In this document: one piece after another, positions 22,499 to 34,481 of the stretch
Position numbering within the stretch: the stretch's first letter is position 1
Layout: every line of letters begins with the position of its first letter
Assembly: GCF_963924675.1 (NCBI RefSeq)
Contig: NC_089220.1
Coordinates: 111,306,697 to 111,370,696 of the forward strand
DNA from: Phocoena phocoena
Taxonomy: Eukaryota > Chordata > Mammalia > Artiodactyla > Phocoenidae
Direction of reading: 5' to 3'
Length of the DNA: 64,000 nucleotides
The notes under the pieces: generated by a model
The model's input: the letters and a program-made list of their open reading frames with translations, nothing else
Told to the model about the DNA's origin: nothing
Database searches by the model: none
Position numbers and translations under genes: made by a program

Positions 22499-23420
22499 GC
22501 ATCACCTATCTAGGATCAACCTAAAACAGAGCTAATATCTGAACTCTTTGATTTCCTTTCAAATGCTTCCCTCTCCAGACCCCAGGCCAGAAGAAACAAT
22601 GTACTATTGTTGATGTCAATGAAATACTTAACAAATCCGAGCTGGTAATAACTCTAAGACTTTGAGAAGAAGGATGCCCAGTAGAGATAATTGATTTTAC
22701 ATTACAAGGAATTTAGTCCTAAGGGTTATGCTAAAGATGAGAATAACCTACAAGTCATTTGTCATGAATAAATGCAAAGATCTCTGGATATCTTGTGGTA
22801 TAAGATCTTGAGTAGTGATATATTACTGCTGATGGGTTTCTATCTGCTGCTGTGAGCGTATTTTCAGGCTCAGGTGCAGAACTAAGCTGAGGGGTATGAG
22901 ATTTGCAGTAAAAAATTATTGGAAGTAGGCAAGTGGTCATAGACTAAGGGTTCACAATAGGATGCAGTCACTTTAAGGACAATTTTGAAGAAAAAATGCT
23001 GATGGTGAAAGAAATGCAAAAACCACAAACACATCAAAGAGGTTCATATTCCTGGGAACAAAATGGAAGGTCGGAAAGGATCTGCTTATAGAAAACATAT
23101 TAATCTTGGGACGCTGTCCTTTTGCGTCTTGCCCCCCATCATTTCAGGTCACTTAGCTTAGACTGCTTTTCAGCTGAAAAAAGCAAATGATACCCTTGCA
23201 AGGACTCTGCACAACATTATAGGAATTCAGCTGTTTTATTTTTACAACTATTAAAGCATGGTTTAACGGTTACATGAATAGAAGTTCCTTATAAATGGCA
23301 GTAACTTCTCTCCAGAGATGCAGTGCTCAAGATTCTGTTCATTGACATACAAAATGCTCTTCACGATCAAGTGTTTTACTTATTAGAATTTAACTCTTTC
23401 TCAGACGATTTAATACAAAC
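22499..23420. other. unassigned DNA
   Basis: No repeat or exon recognised. Confidence 0.35.
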
Positions 23421-23809
23421 CGTGGCAGACAGCTGATTAGTCGACAAAATCCATTTCCTCTTCTTCCCAGACACAAAGCTTGACTATGCTTTCCAGCTGC
23501 CCTTGTCATTAAGTTGGGCCATATGACTGAGTTCTAGCCAGGGGAGTGTGAGTAGAAGTAATGTTTGCCACTTGGAGGGCTGAAATCTTGAATGCATGCT
23601 GACTGAGATGGAAGTGACAGAGTGACCTTAGATGCCATGTGTTGTTCACGAAGGTGGAACCCCCATCTGCCTGGGCCTCTATGGAGAGCTGTTCTACCAA
23701 CCTATTCACTTGCTCATCAGGAGACAGTGTGACCAAGATAGAAACTTTTAGATACTGTACCGTTACATGTTTGTTTATTTGTTACTGCAGCCTAGGCTAA
23801 CCAATACAC
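23421..23809 (+). repeat. LTR-like ancient repeat, probably MLT1-type MaLR
   Basis: The opening 'GTGGCAGAC', the internal 'TTGGGCCATATGACTGAGTTCTAGCCAG' and 'GTAATGTTTGCCACTT', and the end 'TTGTTACTGCAGCCTAGGCTAACCAATACA' match the layout of MLT1-class LTRs (vs 'GGCCATGTGACT...', '...GCAGCATA...TAACTGATACA'). It is strongly diverged, so the subfamily is not assigned. Confidence 0.45.
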
Positions 23810-23953
23810 TAATAAAACTTTTTTCAGTCTTAGTTTTTGATTCATTTATGATTTTGTAGATCAATTGTAAATTTTAAATATTTATCATTGTATTTGCAAT
23901 ATATCTTTGAATTAGAGGTTCTAAAGCACCATTAAACAGAAATAAAAGAGTTA

Positions 23954-24174
23954 TACTGTTGACTCTTGAACAACATGGGTTTGGACTGTGCGGGTCCACT
24001 AATATGTGGATTCAAAAAAATAAATACAGTAGAATACAATACCACGTTGGTTGAATCAATGGATGCAGACTGAAAGTTACAGAGGGCTGACTATGGGCCT
24101 TGAGCATCCACAGATTCTGGTATCCACAGTGGGTCTTGGAACCAATCCCCCATTGATACCGAGGGATGACTGTA
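23954..24174 (+). repeat. Tigger-like (pogo) DNA transposon remnant
   Basis: It begins 'CTGTTGACTCTTGAACAACATGG', followed by 'TTTGGACTGTGCGGGTCCACTAATATGTGGATTC', and ends 'GTGGGTCTTGGAACCAATCCCCC' and 'GATACCGAGGGATGACTGTA'. The two ends and the centre match the familiar Tigger-class mammalian repeat. It is non-autonomous, with no transposase frame. Confidence 0.65.
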
Positions 24175-24764
24175 TTAAGTAACAAGTACTTAATGAAAAG
24201 ATCGTTGTAAGGGAGTCTATATAAATGACATGCAAATATATCTTTTCCCCCCAAATTTAGTGCTTGTCATAGTAGGTATAAAATAAATATCTTTTCTCAA
24301 CAATAAATGAACCTCCCTCCCAAGCTCCAGACTGATTTCAGTTGCCCAAGGGACATTTTTCAACAGTTTCCTACAGGAACATCCACAGAACATTTCCACA
24401 ACTAAAATGATCTTCCCTGTCAACCTCTGCCTACTCTGCCTCTACCAAAATACCATCATGCTCCCCACTCTCCTGTTTTTATCAAGGGCACCCTTCGAAT
24501 TGTCCTCTGTTGACTCACATAGTCAAATGGTTGCTTCATCTTCTAAGTTTTATTTCCCAAATATCTTTCCTCCTTCAGCACACTTTCTCCACTCTATCCA
24601 AGAGTACTCAGCCAGCTCTAATTGTCCCTATGTAACAGTAGCTCCCAGGCTTCTAGTTTTCTGGCCAATAACATTGCAAAAAAAAAAAAAAAATAGTGTT
24701 TTAGGGACCAACATATGATTGCAAACTTTTAATTTGGCCAAATAACATTATTTTAAAAAAATTT
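24175..24764. other. unassigned DNA with poly(A) tract
   Basis: No family assigned. A run of 15 A lies at 24678-24693 and may be the tail of a decayed retrocopy, but I could not identify a source. Confidence 0.35.
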
Positions 24765-24895
24765 TTTATGGCTGAATAACACTCATATAAAAATATATAT
24801 CACATTTTATTTATCCATTCATCCATTGACAATTAGTTTGTTTCCATGTCTATGTAAATAATGCTGCAATGAACATATGCATTTATCATATATTA
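24765..24895 (-). repeat. L1 3' end fragment (antisense)
   Basis: 'TTTATGGCTGAATAACACTC' then 'TTATTTATCCATTCATCCATTGAC' and 'GTAAATAATGCTGCAATGAACAT' is the reverse complement of the end of L1 ORF2. Only about 130 bp. Confidence 0.8.
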
Positions 24896-25289
24896 TCTAT
24901 AGACTATTTTTAAAATAGTAAGATAGAGAGGGCTCATTTCAGAATATAGGAAAGCCTTTTAACTTAAATAAATTAAATTTTATGCAAATCATGACATTCT
25001 CCAAGATTTTCTACTCAGGTAGTTAGAAACTCTTCGGTGGACCAGCATTGGTCCTGAGGTCCTGACATCCTCTCATAGCTAGATGAATATTTCTGAGCTC
25101 CAGTCACGGTGCTCCTTTGATCAACAGTAGCCTCTTTGGTTCCAGGTGGCCTACCCCCCAACAAACTGGCATTTAATCTCCCAAGAAGAAGAACCCACAC
25201 TACCTTCCCATTATTATCTCTAATTTCCAGACAAATCAGACCATCTGCTATTCCCTTCTTTTCTATCTTTGATGTGATTCTCCCAGCTT
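24896..25289. other. unassigned DNA
   Basis: No repeat or exon recognised. Confidence 0.35.
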
Positions 25290-25547
25290 ATATATCCTTT
25301 TCTTTTTATCCTCATCAGTCAAAATTCTACCCAAAATTTAAGATCAATTTTGATGGCACTGTATCATGAAACCTTTTATGATCCACCTAAACAAATAAGA
25401 TCTTTCCTCTCCTTGAACTTTCATAACACTGTAAAGGGTATCAAGGGACCACTTACTTCCATGTACTATGTTTATTTACCCCTCCCACAATAAATTCTTG
25501 AAGGTAAGAATAATATTTGACACATTTTTGTTACCCCCGCATTATAT
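25290..25547 (+). repeat. possible L2 LINE 3' fragment
   Basis: 'AAACCTTTTATGATCCACC', 'CCCACAATAAATTCTTGAAGGTAAGAAT' and 'TTTTTGTTACCCCCGCAT' follow the order of the L2 3' end ('...GCTCCTTGAGGGCAGGGACC...TTTGTATCCCC'). Diverged. Confidence 0.4.
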
Positions 25548-25570
25548 ATACATATATAAAATGTATACAC

Positions 25571-25604
<34 letters not shown>
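25548..25604. repeat. (TA)n microsatellite with CATA interruptions
   Basis: Alternating AT tract including a pure run of about 15 TA units at 25573-25602, immediately upstream of an L1 fragment. Confidence 0.95.
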
Positions 25605-25606
<2 letters not shown>

Positions 25607-25647
25607 TAAATAAATGCTTTGAGCATAGTGGGCACTCTACTTTTAAA

Positions 25648-26060
25648 AGTTCCTTTGTCCAGCAATCCCACTCCTGGGCATATAACCACAAAAAACCATA
25701 ATTTGGAAAGATACATATGCACTCCAATGTTCATTGCAGCACTATTTACAATAGCCAAGACATGGAAGCAGCCTAAATGTCCACCAACAGATGAATGGAT
25801 AAAGATGTGGTACATATATACAATGGAATATTACTCAGCCATAAAAAAGAATGAAACAATGCCATTTGCAGCAACATGGATGGACCTAGAAATTATCATA
25901 CTAAGTGAAGTAAGTCAGAGAAAGACAAATAGCATATGATATCACTTATATGTGGAATCTTAAAAAAGTGATACAAATGAACTTATTTACAAAACAGAAA
26001 CAGACTCACAGACACAGAAAACATACTTATAGTTACCAATGGGGAAATGGGAGGGGGGGA
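25648..26060 (+). mobile_element. L1 3' end (ORF2 terminus and 3' UTR)
   Basis: Starts within the 'CCAGCAATCCCACTCCTGGGCATATA' segment of ORF2 and runs through 'ATTCATTGCAGCACTATTTACAATAGCC' and 'GGAATATTACTCAGCCATAAA' into the 3' UTR. An open frame (25619-25939) covers the ORF2 C-terminus past the zinc knuckle. Truncated at the 5' side, no clear TSD seen. Confidence 0.88.
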
Positions 26061-26404
26061 ATAGTTCCTCTGAAACATTTAAGTAACTTTGATCTTCAAT
26101 GTCACATAAATAGCAATAGGGTATTGGGGAAACAGGGATTGCTAAGTAACTTCTTTATTCTTTCCAACATGAGGGAAACAAAAATAAATTCATGTTTCTA
26201 TGACCATAACACAGAAGGTTGTCTACTATAAAAATTTTATTTTAGACTCCTACTCAGGAATTGTCTTTTATTTTAGGCTCCTACCCAGGGATTGAATCGT
26301 CTTAAAAGACAACTTGTTGGAGAGATGGGAATTACAGAGCTCCCTAACTCTAATTTTGTGTCTATGCCAGTTTTAGTGAAGGTACACAGTATTTATTCCT
26401 TTAG
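26061..26404. other. unassigned DNA with a short tandem duplication
   Basis: Two diverged copies of a roughly 35-bp unit beginning TATTTTAGRCTCCTACYCAGG lie side by side at about 26237-26303. No other feature recognised. Confidence 0.45.
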
Positions 26405-26788
26405 GTTTTACATTCATCAAAAAGCAAGACAACAAAGCTCAAAGATCTGAAACCATAAAATTTCTAGAAGAAAACATAGGGGGTAAACTCCTTGATATTG
26501 GTCTTGGCAGTGATTTTTGAATATGATATCAAAAGCGAAGGCAACAAAATTAAAGGTAAACAGTTGAGACTACATCAAATTAAAAAGCTTCTGCACAGCC
26601 ATGGAAACTATCAACAAAAGGAAACAGCAACGTATAGAATGGGAGAAAATATCTGCAACTCGTGTATCTGATAAGGTTAATATTCAAAATATGTAAACAA
26701 CAACTCCACAACAACAACAACAAAAAGAACCCAATTAAAAAATGGATAGAGGAACTGAACAGATATTTTTCCCAAAGAAGACATACAA

Positions 26789-27145
26789 ATGGCCAACAGG
26801 TACCTGAAAAGGTGCTCAACATCACTAATCATCAGGGAAATGCAAATCAAAACCTCAATGACCTATCAATTCACACCTGTTAGAATGTCTTTTATCAGAA
26901 ATACAAGAGATAACAGGTGTTGTCAAGGATTTGGAGAAGAGAGAACCCTTGTGCACTGCTGGTGGGGATGTACATTGGTGTACCCACTATGGAAAACAGT
27001 ATGGAGTTTCCTTAAAAGATTAAAAATAGAACTATCATATGATCCAGCAATTCCACTTCTGGGTATACAGCTGAAGGGAAAAAAAAATCACTATCTGGAG
27101 AAGATATCTGCACCTTCATGTTCACTGCAGTGTTATTTACAATAG
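26789..27145 (+). pseudogene. L1 ORF2 C-terminal fragment
   Basis: A 118-codon open piece of the L1 ORF2 C-terminus. The cysteine-rich segment is partly altered ('[18 protein letters not shown]'): the second cysteine of the usual Cys-x3-Cys pair has become phenylalanine. It lacks the catalytic domains and is not a functional gene. Confidence 0.85.
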
Positions 27146-27222
27146 CCAAGATATGGAAACAACCTAAGTATGCATTGATGGATGAATGAAGAAAGAAAAT
27201 GTGAGATATAAAAAAAGAAGGA

Positions 27223-27436
27223 GGGCTTCTCTGGTGGCGCAGTGGTTGAGAGTCCGCCTGCCGATGCAGGGGACACGAGTTCGTGTCCCGGTCCAGGAAG
27301 ATCCCACATGCCGTGGAGCGGCTGGGCCCGTGAGCCATGGCCGCTGAGCCTGCGCTTCCGGAGCCTGTGCTCCGCAACAGGAGAGGCCACAGCAGTGAGA
27401 GGCCCGCATACCGAAAAAAAAAAAAAAAAAAAAAGG
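27223..27436 (+). mobile_element. CHR-type SINE inside old L1
   Basis: Begins GGGCTTCTCTGGTGGCGCAG and ends in a poly(A) of about 20. The A/G-rich DNA on both sides (AAAAAAGAAGGA before, AAAAAAAGGAAAA after) is consistent with a TSD blurred by the tail. It interrupts the L1 at 26430-27890. Confidence 0.93.
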
Positions 27437-27890
27437 AAAATTTTCCATTTGCAACAACATGGATCGACCTTGAAGGCATTATCCTAAATGAGAAGTCAGA
27501 GAAATACAAATACTTTATGATCTCACTTACATGTGGAATCTTAAAAAACTGAACTCATAGGTACAGAAAACAGATTGATGTTGCCATAGGTGGGGGATGG
27601 GGGGAGGGGAAAATGCGTAAAGGTAGTTAAAAGGTACAAACTTCCAGTTATAAGATAAATAAGTTCTGGGGATGTAATGTACAGCATGGTGACTAAAGTT
27701 GAAAGTTGCTAAGCGAGTAGGTCTTAAAAGTTCTCAAAACAGGAAAAAAAATAACTATTTGTGGTGATGGATGTTAGCTAATCTTATTGTGGTAATCATT
27801 TTGCAATATATACATATATCAAAGCATCATGTTCTATACCTAAAACTAAGGAAATCTGAGCACTTATACTACTGTGTCCTATCTTTGAGC

Positions 27891-28199
27891 TAAGAAATTA
27901 ACTATTTGTCTGTAATGCTCTATAAATATGAAAATCAATATGCAAATGCTTTAGTTTCACTCCAATTATATGAACAGAAAATTTAGCAAAGATTAGAATG
28001 AGTATATTTTATTAAGCTCTTAATTGTTTTAAGGGAGGCATGAAAATAAAGGCCAGAACTCTATAAAAACATAGGACTTTTAATCTGGAATTTAAATTTG
28101 AGTGGGAACATTTGGTAAGAGGATCTTTATGCTTAGCCTTTCTCTACAGCTAGAGATGAGAAAAACATAATGGTTCCTTAAATTCATTCCTTTTAAAAA
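27891..28199. other. unassigned DNA
   Basis: AT-rich, no repeat recognised. Confidence 0.35.
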
Positions 28200-28877
28200 A
28201 TGAATCTCTTGATTTCCAGCTCTGGTTGTGATTGAGTACCGGACATTGGACTCACCTTCCTGCTGTAAACAACAATAAAAGCTAGATAAATTGTGTAAAA
28301 CAATGATCAAAGGCACCAGACAGCAACCAAGGCAGAAAAGGGAAGCACATGAGGTCAGCTTCATGTTCATCCCAGTATAGAGATATACAGCCCAAGCAGA
28401 GAATAGGAGTGTCTCTGGGCAGAGGAAACAGAGATCAAAGTTCAGACCTGCTAACCCAGCTGGGTTTGAAGGGCAAGGTGCCTTAGAGAAGGGAGCTGCA
28501 GAGAAGAAGCCCTCCAAAACTGCATAAAAATTTCCCTCAGGTACTTGTCCCATTGTTGAGATGTGAATGAGCAGGGCAAGACTCCAGGAGACCTAGCAGA
28601 GGACAATTTCTGGGAGGCTGAGTGCTGAACAGAGATTTCAGAGGTTTCACAATATGGGGAGACATGAGAGGTTAGGTCCAGCCTAATGTAGAATGTATAA
28701 ACCTTCACAAATACTTACGCATTAATGGAGACCCCAGAAAGACCACATCCTAGGGTTAAGGACCATGAACTAGCAGTGTTACCAATAGGAGTAAGGACTA
28801 GATTTAAATAGACACTTGTTGCCAGAACAAGATTCAAACTCAGAGCCTCTTCACTGTATTAACCACTGTACCAGTGG

Positions 28878-28879
28878 AT

Positions 28880-28910
<31 letters not shown>

Positions 28911-28913
28911 CAA
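28878..28913. repeat. (CA)n microsatellite
   Basis: About 16 CA units with one CG interruption. Confidence 0.95.
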
Positions 28914-31499
28914 CCAACCACTGGACATGCAGAGGAAAAAGAAAAAAACAACCAAATCATCATGAGATAAAGTAGTAAAAGAAGCAGACCCAGAGATGAT
29001 TCATATATTAGAGTTATCACTTAAAAACTTCAAAATAACTATACTTAGTATGTTAAAGAAATTGGAGGAAAATGGAGACAAAATGGATAAAAAGAGTACT
29101 TCCATAGAGAATTTAAATCTAGAATAGGAATCAAATGGGCATTCTAGAAATGCAAGTTGAAATATCTGCAATTAAGAACTAGCTGAATGGTTACAGTATG
29201 CGTCTAGATTCAGAGAGAGTCATATAAAATACTGAAACCGAACACAGAAGGAAAAAATACTGAAAAAAAACAAAGTATGAGACAGATTTGGGTCTCAGGC
29301 AAAAGGTTTAACATACGTGTAATTGGAGTCCCAAAAGGAGAGGAGAGAGAGACAGGACATATGTGATATTTGAAGATTGATGCCTGAGAATGTTCCTAAT
29401 CTAAGGAATGATAAATCACACACACATTCAAAAAGCTTCACAAACACTGAGCAGGATAATAAAAGAAAACCACACTTAAGGACACCATAGTCAAACTTCT
29501 GAAAAGTTAAGTTAAAAAGAAAATCTTTAAAGTGGCCAGAAAAAAAGCCACAGTATCTCCTGGGGAAACTATTATAAAAATAGTAGTTGATATCTTAACA
29601 AAAATCTATGGATGCTGAAAGACAATGAAATAACATCTTTAAACTGCTAAAAGGTAAAACAAACAAACAACAAAAAACACAAAAAAACCCTGTCAAGCTA
29701 GAATTCCATACCAAAAAGAAAAGGAAAAAAAAAATCTTCAAATATGAGAGTTAAAAAAACGTTCTCAGATAAATAAAAGCTGCAAAATTGTATCCCTAGC
29801 AGGCTTACATGACTAAATAAATAAATAAATCTTAAAGGTATTTATTCAGGTTAAAGGGAAATGATCCTACATCAGCATACTCAGTAAATATAAAAGACTA
29901 TTGACTATTAACAATAATAACGAATAAAATACATAAAATCAATAAAAATATGTGTGTGGGGATAAATGGAGGTAAACTGTAGCAAGATTCTTGCATTATT
30001 TGTGACAATGATAGATATATTGTAATGAGAATACACTTTTTAAATTCTAGGATTAAGTGCTGAAAGACTGACAGTAAAAGGGAAACAAAAAAGATAAAAT
30101 GGAATATTAAAATACCTGATTAATAAAAAGAAGGCATGAAGGGAGGAAGAAAAGAACAGATGGGAAAAAATAGAAAACAAATAGCAAGATAGTAGACTTA
30201 ACCCCAACTTAATTATGTCATAATAGAGCAAGTGTAAGTGTAAAGAACAAAACACCCGATAAAAATATAGGTTGGTGAAGATTTTTTAAAAAAGACCCAA
30301 TTATATGCTGCTTACACAAGACATGCCAAAATACACCAAAGTATGAAAACACAAATAAGTTTTGTGTGAAAAGACAAATCAAATATATCATTTAAACAAC
30401 TAACCAAAGAAAATAAGTATGATTACATTAATATAATCATATATAATCAAATAATCAGAGAAAGCAAACTTTAAGCCAAGAAGCTATTACTTGAAATAAA
30501 GAAATTCCATACTGATAAGGGTTAATTCAACAAGAAGCAAAAACAGTGGACCTAAGAATATAGCTATAAAATGTATAAAGCAGCAATTGACAGAGTAAAA
30601 GAATAGACAAATCCACGATCATATTTGGAGAATTCAACACAGAACGATCAGAAAAGTTAAAAATGGAATATCTAAGCAATACTATCAGCCAATTTTACCT
30701 AATTAGTATTTATAGAATACTATACCCCAAAAGTACAGAATACACATTCTTTTCAAGTACAAGTAACACTTATCAAATAAAACATACTTCAGTCCATAAA
30801 GGAAGTTTCAACAAATTTCAAAGGCTTAAGATCATGCAGTGTATTATTTCTGACCACAATAGAATTAAATTAGTACACACTAACAGAACTGTAACTTAAA
30901 AAATCTCCAAGTATTTAGAAATTAAGGGAAAAACTTCAAAAATAAACTTTGGATCAAAGCAGTCATTATAATGGAAATTATAAAGTAATCTGAGCATTAG
31001 CTTAGATTATAATGGAAATGCAACCTATCAAAATTAGTGAGATGCAGTTAAAACAATATGTTAAAATAAATTTATAGATCAAAATATATATATTAGAAAA
31101 GAAGAATAGTTGTAAATCAATGACCTAAGCTCCCAATGCAAGATGTTAGAAAAAGAACTTTTAAAAAATCCAAAGCAGGTAGAAAGAAGGAAATAATAAA
31201 AATAAGGGCAGAAATCAAAATAGAATATACACCTATATAGAGTATATCCATATAGCCAAAAATTGTTTTTTAGGGGAAAAAAAAAAAACAACCTTAGCAA
31301 GACTGAGTAAGAAAATAGAGAACACACACATACACACAACAGTATCAAGAAAGAGATGATATTATGAATAACTTTATGCCAACAAATATGAATATTTAGA
31401 TGAATGGACAAATTCCTTGAAAAACACAATTTACCAAAATATAATCAAGAAGAAATAGAAAATCTGAATAGTCCTATATCTATTAGATAAATTGATAGC

Positions 31500-31685
31500 G
31501 GGACTTCCCTGGTGGTCCAGTGGCTAAGACTCCATCCTCCCAATGCAGGGGACCTGGGTTCAATCCTTGGTCAGGGAGCTAGGTCCCACACACTACAACT
31601 AAGAGTTCTCATGCTGCAACTGAAGATCCCGTGTGCTGCAGCTAAGACCCGATGCAGGCAAATAAATAAATAAATATTAAAAAAA
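31500..31685 (+). mobile_element. CHR-related SINE, older longer type
   Basis: Begins GGGACTTCCCTGGTGGTCCAG and has the B-box-like GGGTTCAATCC, a 'CTGCAACTGAAGATCC' type 3' body and an AAATAAATAAAT tail. Flanked by a perfect 13-bp TSD, ATAAATTGATAGC, at 31487-31499 and 31686-31698. Sequence is clearly different from the young copies, closer to the older CHR-1-like layout. Confidence 0.92.
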
Positions 31686-32432
31686 ATAAATTGATAGCAA
31701 ACCTTTCCATGAAGTAAACTCCAAGCACAGATGGCTTCACTGGTGAAATCTATCACATGTTTAGTGAAGCAAAGATGCTAACTTACATAAATTCTTTGAA
31801 TAGAGGATGAGAATATTTCCTAATGCATTTATGAGTTCAGCATAACCTGGATATAAAACTTTATAAGGCTATTACAAAAAAGGCAATCACTGCAAAACAA
31901 TATCTTTCATGAACATAGGTACATATTCCTAAATAAAATTTAGCAAATGAGAACTATTCCAGGGTAGCAAGGGCAATTTAACGTGAGAAAACCAGTCATT
32001 GAAGTTTGTCACAATAATAAGGTGTAGGTAAAAACCCATGTCATACTCTCAGTAGATTAAGAAAAAGCATTCAGTAAAAGGGAGCATCAGTTCACCACTA
32101 AAATATCTTAAACTGGCATGGCAGGGAGCTTCTTCAACCTGATAAAGGGCATCTAAGAAAATCCTAGAGCTAACACAGTACGATTATGGTGAAATGTTGA
32201 AAAATATTGCCTTAAGGTCAGAAAAAGGCAAGCATTTTCACTGTTATCACTTCTGTTTGACATTGTATTGGAAGTCCTAGCCAATGTGACAAAACAAGAG
32301 AAAGACATAGGTATACAGATGGTAAAAGGTTGAAGTAAAACTGTCTTTACTACAGACAATATGATAGTTTACGTTAAAAACTTTTTAAATCTATGAAAAA
32401 AATACTAAAACTGAAGTGTGAATTTAAGAACT

Positions 32433-32621
32433 TTATATGATTATTCTTGGTTGTATGTTTTTCTCTTTTATCACTTTAAGTATATCATGCCACTCCCTTC
32501 TGGCCTGCAGAGTTTCTGCTGAAAAATCAGCTGATAGTCTTATGGGAGTTCCCTTGTATGTTATTTGTTGCTTTTCCCTTGTTGCTTTTAATATTCTCTC
32601 TTTATCTTTAATTTTTGTCAT
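32433..32621 (-). pseudogene. L1 ORF1 protein C-terminal fragment
   Basis: A 62-codon open piece of the L1 ORF1 protein, the RNA-binding chaperone of the L1 particle. The segment 'TYKGTPIRLSADFSAETLQ' followed by ARREW is the conserved start of the C-terminal domain. The frame ends at the inversion breakpoint, so it can no longer make a full protein. Upstream ORF1 on this strand is broken by stops. Confidence 0.85.
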
Positions 32622-34481
32622 TTTGATTACAATGTGTCAAGGTGTATTCTGTGGGTTAACCGTGAATGGGAGACTCTGCTTCCTGGACTAGGTCGACTGT
32701 TTCCTTTCCCAGATTAGGGAAGTTTTCAGCTATTATCTCTTAAAGTATTTCCTCAGGCCCTTTCTCTCTCTTTTCTCCTTCTGGGACACCTATAATGCAA
32801 ATATTAGTGTGCTTGATGTTGTCCCAAAGGTCTCTTAAACTGTCCTCATTTCATTTTTTTTTTCTTTTATCTGTTTGGCAGCAGTGATTTCCACTACTCT
32901 GTCTTCCGGCTCACTGATCCGTTCTTCTGCCTCATTTAGTCTATTATCGATTCCTTCTAGTATATTTTTCATTTCAGTTATTATATTCTTTAATTACATT
33001 TGGTTGTTCTTAATATCTTCTAATTTTTTGTTAAAAACTTCTATTTTCTCGCTCTGTGCATCCATTCTTCTCCTGAATTCTTTGATCACCGTTATGATCA
33101 TTACTCTGAACCCTTTCTCAGGTAGACTGCCTATCACCACATTACTTACTTCTTCTTCTGGGGTTTTATCTTGTCCCTTCAACTAAAACATATTCTTCTG
33201 TTGCATCATTTTGTCTAAATTGCGATTGATATTTTTATGTATATGGCAGGTTATATTTTTTCACCTTGGAGAAGTGGCCCTCTGTAGGAGATGTCCTATG
33301 CATCCCAGCAGTGCACTCCTCTCTTGTCACCCAAGGGCCAGGGGCCAGCTGGTCCCAGGGTAATGATTGGTCTATGTTAGCAGATTTGGTCTGCAGGCTG
33401 CAGGACTGTAGTTTTCTTGCTTCTGGTGTCTGCCATCTGGTGGGTGAAGCTGGTCTAGAGGCTTGTGCAGACTTCCTGGTGGGAGGGGCTGGTGCCTGCC
33501 CCCTGGTGAGTAGAGCTGGATCTTGGTGCTCTGGTGGGCAAGGCTAGAGGTGTGTCTAGAGGTGCCTGTTGGCTCAGGAAGTCTTTAGGCAGCCTGTCTA
33601 CTGATGGATGGGGCTGTGTCCCTGCCCAGTGTGTTGTTTGGCCTGAGGAATCCCAGCACTGAAGCCTACAGGCTGTTGGGTGGGGCCAGGGCTTGCTGCC
33701 AAACTGTCCTCCTCCAGAAGAGCTCACACAGATGAATACTCCCTGATATGTCCATCACCAGTGTCTATGTTCCCAGGTGGGCCACACCCATCCCCTGCCT
33801 CCCTAGGAGGCCCTCCAAGACCAACAGGTGGGTCTGGCCCAGGCTCCTATGAAATGACTGCTTTTTCCCTTGGTCCCAGTGCACCTGAGATTTTGTGTGT
33901 GCCCTTTAAGAGTGAGGTCTCTAAACAAACGTATGGACACCAAGGGGGGAAAGCGGGTGCGGGGGTGGTGGTGGGATGAATTGGGAGATTGGGATTGACA
34001 TATATACACTAATATGTATAAAATAGATAACTAATAAGAACCTGATATATAAAATTTTTTTAAGAAAGAGTGAAGTCTCTATTTCTCCCTATCTTCTGGA
34101 GCTCTTGCAGTCAAGCCCCACTAGCCTTCACAGCCAAGTGGTCTGGGGGCTTCTCTAATCACTTCCAGACCCCTGGGATGGAGGGTCTGACATGGGGCAC
34201 AGAACTCTTACTCCTGTGGGAGAATCTCTGTAATGTAATTATTCTCCAGTTTGAGGGTTGCCTACCCAGGGAGTATGGGGTTTGATTACATTGCAAGTCC
34301 ACCCCTCCTACCCATCTCCTTGTGGTTCCATCTTTATGACATTAGTTGTAGAGGATCTTTTCTGGTAGGGTTCAGTCTTTTGCAGTGATGGTTGTTCTGC
34401 AAACTGTTTTGATTTTGGTGTGCTTGTGAGAGGAGGTGAGCTTAGCTTCCTTCTACTCCATGACTTTGGACGCTTCTCCCC
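32440..34481 (-). mobile_element. inverted 5' UTR and ORF1 segment of the twin-primed L1
   Basis: Reading the minus strand gives an L1 5' terminus (GGGGAGAAGCGTCCAAAG, 34481), a GC-rich 5' UTR matching the layout of the full-length copy at 39700-41600, and ORF1 down to 'CATACAACCAAGAATAATCA' (32440). A minus-strand frame at 32433-32621 encodes the ORF1p C-terminal segment (ITYKGTPIRLSADFSAETLQ). A short L1 tail has inserted at 33923-34064. Confidence 0.85.
33923..34064 (+). mobile_element. very short L1 3' UTR insertion
   Basis: About 142 bp of the L1 3' terminus in sense orientation: ACAAACGTATGGACACCAAG, a GGGGT/GGT-rich stretch, 'GGGATTGACATATATACACT' and 'AGATAACTAATAAGAACC'. It is flanked by a 15-bp near-perfect TSD AAGAGTGARGTCTCT (33908-33922 and 34065-34079). 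It closely matches the tail of the element at 5136-6026. Confidence 0.9.

Larger units (their letters stand above)
26430..27890 (+). mobile_element. old L1, ORF2 3' third plus 3' UTR, interrupted by a SINE
   Basis: ORF2 blocks appear in order: 'AAATTTCTAGAAGAAAACATAGG' (26458), 'TCATGTGTATC'-like and 'AATGGATAGAGGAACTGAACAGATATTTTTC' (26742), the 'ATCACTAATCATCAGGGAAATGCAAATCAAAAC' block (26822), then the zinc-knuckle region (26920-27010). The 3' UTR resumes after the inserted SINE at 27438 with 'CCATTTGCAACAACATGG'. Many frame breaks. Confidence 0.88.
28200..32426 (+). mobile_element. old L1 (5' part to mid ORF2), host of the nested stack
   Basis: A strongly decayed L1 in sense orientation. 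ORF1-like blocks are readable around 28960-29560 (for example 'GTGTAATTGGAGTCCCAAAAGG' at 29319, the 'GTIIGVPEG'-type segment) and ORF2 endonuclease-like blocks at 30590-30900. Reverse-transcriptase blocks are found near 32250-32360. It stops at 32426 in the FADD-downstream region and the same reading resumes at 47874-49530, with about 15.4 kb of other elements in between. Full of stops and frameshifts. The 5' limit is uncertain. Confidence 0.75.
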
